Part shown: positions 60,701-64,000 of the stretch, in pieces
Layout of the letters: each line of letters begins with the position of its first letter
Position numbering within the stretch: the stretch's first letter is position 1
Source: Paramecium sonneborni
Taxonomy: Eukaryota; Ciliophora; Oligohymenophorea; Peniculida; Parameciidae
Direction: 5' to 3'
Length of the DNA stretch: 64,000 nt
Assembly (NCBI GenBank): GCA_905182985.1
Contig: CAJJDN010000029.1
Location: forward strand, 550,530-614,529
Translations under genes and position numbers: made by a program
Notes under the pieces: generated by a model
What the model saw: only the letters and a program-made list of their open reading frames with translations
What the model was told of the DNA's origin: nothing
Database searches by the model: none

Positions 60701-63600
60701 AATGGATCTTATAAAAAGGATATTAGAAGCTGTTCATTAATTTAGTAAAAAGGTACAAGTTTTTAATTTGTACATAAATCTATTTAAGAGTTTCTTATTG
60801 CAGCTGATTTGTATGAAATATTTGAAAAATTAAGAAATATTGATGTCAGAATTTTTAGTTCAATATTAGAAAAGTATTAGTTTAAAAACAAAAATTTCAC
60901 TTTAGAGTTAAATGTAAAGGAGATGACAGATTAGCATTACTTAAAAATTTATTCTATGTAGAATTTAATTTTTTATTAAAAATAATTAAAGTTAAATGCC
61001 ATTGAAGAAAATGTTAAGAAAACTATTAGTATTTTATAAATTTTTTAGAGACATGAGTTTAATAAAATAGATTTTTCTATTAAAGCCTATGAAGAAAGCC
61101 GAAAATTTCTTATGCAAAAGATATCAACTGATGAAAATATTATCCAATTTTTAAAGTTTATAGTGCATCTCACAGCGTTGGAGGAATCTTTAATTTAGAG
61201 CGGATCTAATTCATTAAATTTATTGGTTGAAATGAAAATTGATCTGACTTAATAGTCGTTTCGGAATATTAGAATTAAAAATACTTCATTAAATGGAGCG
61301 AGTTTTGCAAAATGTGATTTAAGTGGATCTTAATTTCAAAATTTTAAAATCCATGGGATTAATTTAAATGGCGCAATATTAATTAATTGTAAATGGAAAA
61401 ATCTATACATTAATGAACTGCATAAAATAGAAGGACATATCGGAAATGTTGATTCAGTCTGCATTTCTACTGATGGTCTGATATTAGCATCTGGTAGTAG
61501 TGATACATCTATTCGTTTATGGGATATAAAATCAGGAGAAGAAAAGTATCTTTTATAAGGGCATAATGATTATGTAAGATCTGTAAATTTCTCTCCTGAT
61601 GGTAAGCTCTTAGCCTCTGGTAGTGATGATAAATCTATCCGTTTATGGGATACAGATACTGGATAAGAAATATAAATATTGCAAAGACATAGTGGAGCTG
61701 TTGTATCAGTTTGCTTCTCTCCTGATTTGGTTTAATTGGCATCTGGCAGTTGGGATAAAACCATTTGTTTATGGAACATAAATTCAGGAGAAACTCTAAA
61801 AATACTTGAAGGACATAGTGGTGGTGTTATGTCTGTATGTTACTCTCCTGATGGTTAGACATTAGCGTCTGGCAGTAGAGATGAATCTATATTTTTATGG
61901 GATTTAAAGTTAGGGAATAAAAATTAATTATAAAAAGCTAATTGTGGAGGGTTCATGACCCTAAGCTTCTCTCCTGATGGCACTTTATTAATATCCGGTA
62001 GTTGTGATAAATGTATCCGAATTTGGGATATAAAATCAGGAATCGAAAAGAAAAAACTCGAAGGACATGGGGCAGGTATTTCTTCTATATGCTTTTCTCC
62101 TGATGGTACTTAATTTGCATCAGGTAGTTGGGATAAATCAATTCGTATTTGGGATTTAAAATCAGGTGAATAGACTAGAATACTTTAAGGACACAGTGGT
62201 GGTATTTCTTCAGTTTGTTTTTCCTCTAATGGTGTTGTATTAGCATCAGGTAGTTGGGATAAATCTATTCGTCTTTGGGATGTGAAGTCAGGAGAAGAAA
62301 AAAAAAAATAATAAGGACATCATGGAAGGATTTCTTAAGTATCCTTCTCTCCAGATGGGATTATATTAGCATCTGTTAGTGATGATGAAACAATACGTTT
62401 ATGGGATGTAAATACAGGAAAAGAAAAAAAAATATTAATAGGACATAAGGGATAAGTTTCATCAGTATGCTTCATATCTGATGGTACTACTTTAGCTACA
62501 GGTGGATAAGATACTTTTATTCGAATATGGGATGTAAAGTCAGGGGAATAAAAGAAAATGTTTTAAGGACATAGGGATTGTGTCAGAACATTATGTTATT
62601 CTCCTGATGGTTCTAAATTAGCTTCAGGTAGTGAAGATACTTGCATCTATATATGGGATTTAAAGTAAGAAAGAAACAATAAAATGCTATAAGGACATAG
62701 TGATTATGTGACATAAGTGATCTTCTTCGCTGATGGTAAAAAATTAGCATCTTGTAGTGAAGATGAAAGTATACGTTTATGGGATGTAGATTTAGGAAAA
62801 TAAACAAAGATTATACAAGGTCATTATGGTACTTTTTATTCACTATGTCTCTCTTCTGTCGGTACAATCTTCGCATCTGGTAATTATGATCGAGCTATCC
62901 ATTTATGGGATTTTAATTCAGGGGATGAAGTCAAAATATTAAAAGGACATTGTGGATAAGTCTTGTCAGTCTGTTTCTCTCCAGATGGTACTAAACTAGC
63001 ATCAGGTAGTATGGATAATACCATTCGATTATGGGATGTAATTTCAGGAAAGGAAAAGTTTATATTACAAGGACATAACGATTATGTCTTATGTGTATGC
63101 TTCTCTCCAGATGGATCTATTTTAGCATCAAGTAGTGTTGATAAATCTATTCGCTTTTGGAAATTAAATCTATTCTAAGAAATGGAAATATTATAAGGAT
63201 AAACTGGATACATCTTACCTGTCTAGTTTACAAAAGATGACCTTTTATATATATCGATCAGTAATTGTTAAGTAAACTCAATTCTTATTCAAAAAAATTA
63301 AAAAGAAAATACAAATTAACTATAAGAATTCAATCATAATGAATTTATTGATTATTTTTATAATTCATCTTAAGAAACTCGTTAGGCAATAAATTCTAGT
63401 ATTAAATATTTTTATTTCTAGATACTGTCACAGTTGTCCGAATTTCATAGAATGAATTATTCTCAGCAGAAAAGACTTTCATTTTAAACGGAGAATTTAC
63501 TAATCAATTAGGAATGGATTTGAGAAAACTTTTTCATCAAAAAGGAAGCATCATCATGAAAACTTAGGTAAAGTAAGTAGATAATGAAGTTTATAAATGA
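54731..63600 (+). CDS. giant NACHT-WD40 STAND NTPase (NLR-like)
   Basis: 2,948 residues, with one 23-nt intron near the 3' end (63399-63421); the first exon is about 8.7 kb. Residues 1-1450 are helical and Gln/Lys/Glu-rich with coiled-coil stretches, with no known domain. A NACHT-type NTPase follows: Walker [15 protein letters not shown] at about 1465 and Walker [12 protein letters not shown] with Asp about 1550, then FTTRSEIF, a sensor-like Arg. Winged-helix/superhelical sequence leads through pentapeptide-like stretches ([16 protein letters not shown]) to fourteen WD40 repeats (2235-2822) and a short C-terminal tail. STAND proteins oligomerise on ligand binding to trigger signalling, in immunity or cell death in other eukaryotes; the role in Paramecium is unknown. 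Confidence 0.92.
61433..63196 (+). repeat. array of 14 WD40 repeats, 42 codons each
   Basis: Fourteen units of 126 bp without insertions, each of the form GH...[23 protein letters not shown]. Fourteen equals two seven-bladed propellers. Units 5, 8 and 12 deviate most (ANCGGF for [22 protein letters not shown]). The even length of every unit points to expansion by unequal exchange. Confidence 0.92.
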
Positions 63601-64000
63601 ACAATATCATATTATTAGTTCTAAATATTCATCAAATCTCTTTTAAATAGTTTATTTATTAAAAATTTTTATGCTCCAATAACAATATTCAAGTAATATT
63701 AATTTGATTAAGATTGATTAAATATAATATATAATATAATTACAATAAAAAATTTTTTCGGTAGATCATGAAAATGGAATCTAAAGAATTTCGTAGAAGA
63801 TTATTTATAATTTCTCAATATTTTAGAGATTTCTCTGAATGAAAATTTGACGAATAGAATGGATATTAAAAATTTTTTATGTAATTTCTAAATAAAAAAA
63901 ATATTCGGACTAATTAACTTTTTAATAGATATATAGACTTTATTTGGGTATTTTTTAAAATTATTAAAGATCAAAAAATGATAAAAATGGTTTATTTTTA
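63601..64000. other. downstream AT-rich sequence, no gene seen
   Basis: Short frames only. A neighbouring gene may begin beyond the window. Confidence 0.4.

Noticed and set aside
61433..63196. CRISPR-like or satellite array of 126-bp units
   Set aside because: The units are in-frame WD40 repeats within one long reading frame.
1..64000. Mitochondrial or bacterial origin of the window
   Set aside because: Spliceosomal-type tiny introns, importin alpha, cyclin, eL20 and a trichocyst protein all indicate nuclear ciliate DNA; TGA acts as stop, not Trp.

Overview
The window reads as macronuclear DNA of a ciliate, very probably Paramecium. It is about three-quarters A+T. Long reading frames appear only when TAA and TAG are read as glutamine and TGA is the sole stop. 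The frames are broken by very short introns, nearly all 22-34 nt, mostly starting GTA and ending TAG, and many carry a stop or shift the frame. Genes are packed with gaps of tens of bases, down to 16 bp between two divergent starts. A trichocyst matrix protein gene, specific to this lineage, supports the assignment. Models were translated by hand under this code. Where introns are listed, removing them leaves a length divisible by three.

Layout. 1-5.6 kb (minus): end of a one-helix membrane protein gene, peptide deformylase, DNA topoisomerase II and a CTD-phosphatase-like protein. 6.3-11.7 kb (plus): a degraded or very divergent importin-alpha-like gene, a Q-rich unknown, a secreted-type acidic coiled coil and an unknown whose junction with it is unclear. 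11.8-12.95 kb (minus): trichocyst matrix protein. 14.2-17.8 kb (minus): exportin-like protein, facing a kelch protein and then a cyclin. 22.3-25 kb: LSD1-type zinc-ribbon polyQ protein, a small gene, an LRR protein. 25-28.7 kb: tandem pair of type I membrane proteins. 28.8-36.5 kb: importin alpha, OSCA/TMEM63-like channel candidate, AMPK-gamma-like CBS protein, ribosomal protein eL20, a small unknown. 36.6-42.1 kb: divergent protein kinase, armadillo-like protein, two unknowns, a 7TM protein. 42.4-46.3 kb: duplicated block and small poorly resolved genes. 47.5 kb: a tRNA-Ala with odd loops. 48.2-51.9 kb: a small gene of less A+T-rich composition, a nucleoplasmin/HD2-like acidic protein, a myristoylated TLDc protein. 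54.7-63.6 kb: a 2,948-residue NACHT protein ending in fourteen WD40 repeats.

Two assembly faults matter. At 43534 and 52048 a single N is flanked by apparently perfect direct repeats of 1,175 and 1,228 bp. These look like overlapping contig ends joined without being merged, so the second copies should not be counted as real genes.

Most genes are unrelated housekeeping or ciliate genes that happen to be neighbours. The one theme is nuclear transport: an importin alpha, two divergent armadillo proteins resembling it and an exportin-like receptor. The most interesting single object is the NLR-like NACHT-WD40 protein. I see no clear multi-gene undescribed system.
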